Positions 53,106 through 53,938 of a DNA stretch of 53,938 nt are shown in pieces (position 1 is the stretch's first letter; every line of letters starts with the position of its first letter). Position numbers and translations under genes: made by a program. The DNA comes from Pseudomonadota bacterium (GTDB lineage: Bacteria; Pseudomonadota; Gammaproteobacteria; Steroidobacterales; Steroidobacteraceae): the NCBI GenBank assembly GCA_003242685.1, contig QGVD01000018.1, positions 1 to 53,938 on the forward strand. The letters run 5' to 3'. The notes under the pieces are model-generated. The model saw nothing but the letters and a program-made list of their open reading frames with translations. It had not been told where the DNA came from and did not search any database.

Positions 53106-53938
53106 GTGTCGCTGCGCCTCAAACTCCTGCTTCTCGGGCTCGCGACCTTCGTGCTGCCCTGGGCGGGCTGCCAGTACGTGCGCGAGATGGAGAGCGTGCT
53201 GCGCCGGGGCGAGGAGCAGGCATTGCAGGCGATGGCGAAGGCCGTCGCGGCTTCGCTCCAGGGGCGTGAAGAGCTGCTCTATCGGGGCGGGGTGGGTCCG
53301 GGTGCGCTGAGCCCTTTCGATCTGCAACCCCTTCCACTTTCCGGCGCACCGTTTCTCGACGGCTACGCGGACGACTGGCCGGATCGCCCCGACGCCTGGC
53401 GTACGTTCTCCCGGGGAAACGATCGGCTGCGCGTGCTCACGGGCGTGCACGAGCGGATGCTCTTCGTGCTGCTCGACGTGAAGGACGCGCGGCTCGTGTT
53501 CGACGCGCCGGGCGGAGGGTTCCTCGACCCGCAGTCGTTCGGTGACCGCATCTGGCTCGGCTTCACCGATACATACGGCTTCGAGCGGCAGGTCTTCCTC
53601 GCGTCGCTGGGACCTGGAACTGTACGTGCGAGACGCATCGAGGAGCTCGAGTTCGGCCGGCGGGAAGTCGTCGACGAGCCGCGCATCGAAGGCGCCTGGC
53701 AGCCGACGAACGAGGGGTATCGCGTCGAGCTGCGTGTCCCGCTGTCGATGGTCGGGGAACGCTTCGGCGTCCTCATCGACGACCGCGACGAGCGCGGCGC
53801 CGAGCCGGAGAGCTTCGGCTCGCCCGCGCCGGAGAATCTCGCGACGCGAGGCCGGCGGGGGCCCGCCGCCCCGGGGCCGGGCGACATTTCCCCCAAGTCC
53901 AGGCCCCCGGGCAGCGAAAGAAGGGTCCAAAACCCCAA
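53106..53938 (+). CDS. pdsS: Dedicated-sortase-system histidine kinase, N-terminal part (PdsS-like)
   Basis: The first 277 codons of a sensor kinase, cut by the window end. A GTG start (GGAG upstream) leads into a membrane helix (LRLKLLLLGLATFVLPW) and the signature GCQYVREMESVLRRGEEQA. The periplasmic sensor looks like a CBM9-type fold from about residue 75 (PFLDGYADDWP) to 245 (FGVLIDDRDERG). This N-terminus matches the kinase of the proteobacterial dedicated sortase system. From about 53840 to the end the reading becomes Pro/Gly-rich and unlike the family, in a homopolymer-rich tract, suggesting poor sequence. HAMP/kinase domains lie beyond. Confidence 0.8.
   Translation, partial: MSLRLKLLLLGLATFVLPWAGCQYVREMESVLRRGEEQALQAMAKAVAASLQGREELLYRGGVGPGALSPFDLQPLPLSGAPFLDGYADDWPDRPDAWRTFSRGNDRLRVLTGVHERMLFVLLDVKDARLVFDAPGGGFLDPQSFGDRIWLGFTDTYGFERQVFLASLGPGTVRARRIEELEFGRREVVDEPRIEGAWQPTNEGYRVELRVPLSMVGERFGVLIDDRDERGAEPESFGSPAPENLATRGRRGPAAPGPGDISPKSRPPGSERRVQNP

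Overview
The window reads as a high-G+C gammaproteobacterial chromosome segment, dense with genes and without recognisable insertion sequences, prophage or CRISPR. Two blocks of classic gammaproteobacterial gene order support this. One is pyrE - dut - coaBC - radC - rpmB - rpmG - mutM - coaD. The other is rsmD - ftsY - ftsE - ftsX - rpoH. Sphingomonad/xanthomonad-style TonB receptors, PQQ dehydrogenases, DUF6152 and DUF6763 proteins and a dedicated-sortase two-component pair point towards a free-living lineage such as Nevskiales/Steroidobacterales. That placement is inference.

Layout. 1-3052: a tRNA-Gly(CCC), an FMN split-barrel protein and a glutathione transferase, with a divergent LysR regulator. 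3293-14038: an outer-membrane barrel protein, then an accessory block of mostly exported proteins. The block holds a DUF6152 protein and partner, a signal-bearing LigW-like decarboxylase, a lignostilbene-type dioxygenase, a 633-residue tandem-duplicated protein of unknown function, a secreted carboxylesterase and a quinohaemoprotein dehydrogenase lipoprotein. Together they look like a catabolic module for phenolic (lignin- or stilbene-like) compounds. 14191-30995: housekeeping genes (trmB, marC, xthA, pyrE, dut, coaBC, radC, rpmB, rpmG, mutM, an alkA-like glycosylase, ggt, coaD, rsmD, ftsY, ftsE, ftsX) with an AmpG-like permease coupled to a Rieske protein.

31076-38179: a TonB-dependent receptor with an STN signalling domain, its divergent FecI-type sigma factor and FecR-type anti-sigma factor, then a CioAB/CydAB quinol oxidase. 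This block sits between ftsX and rpoH, which are neighbours in many gammaproteobacteria. rpoH (38455-39330) is preceded by a perfect CIRCE operator, which implies that HrcA represses the heat-shock sigma factor gene. 41361-48009: a compact hutIHGUF operon encoding the five-step histidine pathway through N-formylglutamate. 48038-53938: an ACT-domain malic enzyme, a histone-deacetylase-like hydrolase, a glutaryl-CoA-dehydrogenase-like enzyme, a 0.7-kb stretch with no clear gene, and the PdsR/PdsS-type regulator and sensor kinase of a proteobacterial dedicated sortase system. The kinase is cut by the window end.

The most notable items are the CIRCE-rpoH arrangement, the exported phenolic-catabolism module with its duplicated unknown protein, the sortase two-component pair at the edge, several probable leaderless transcripts, and three G/C-homopolymer patches (inside ftsY, upstream of cydA, at the window end) that may be sequencing errors.
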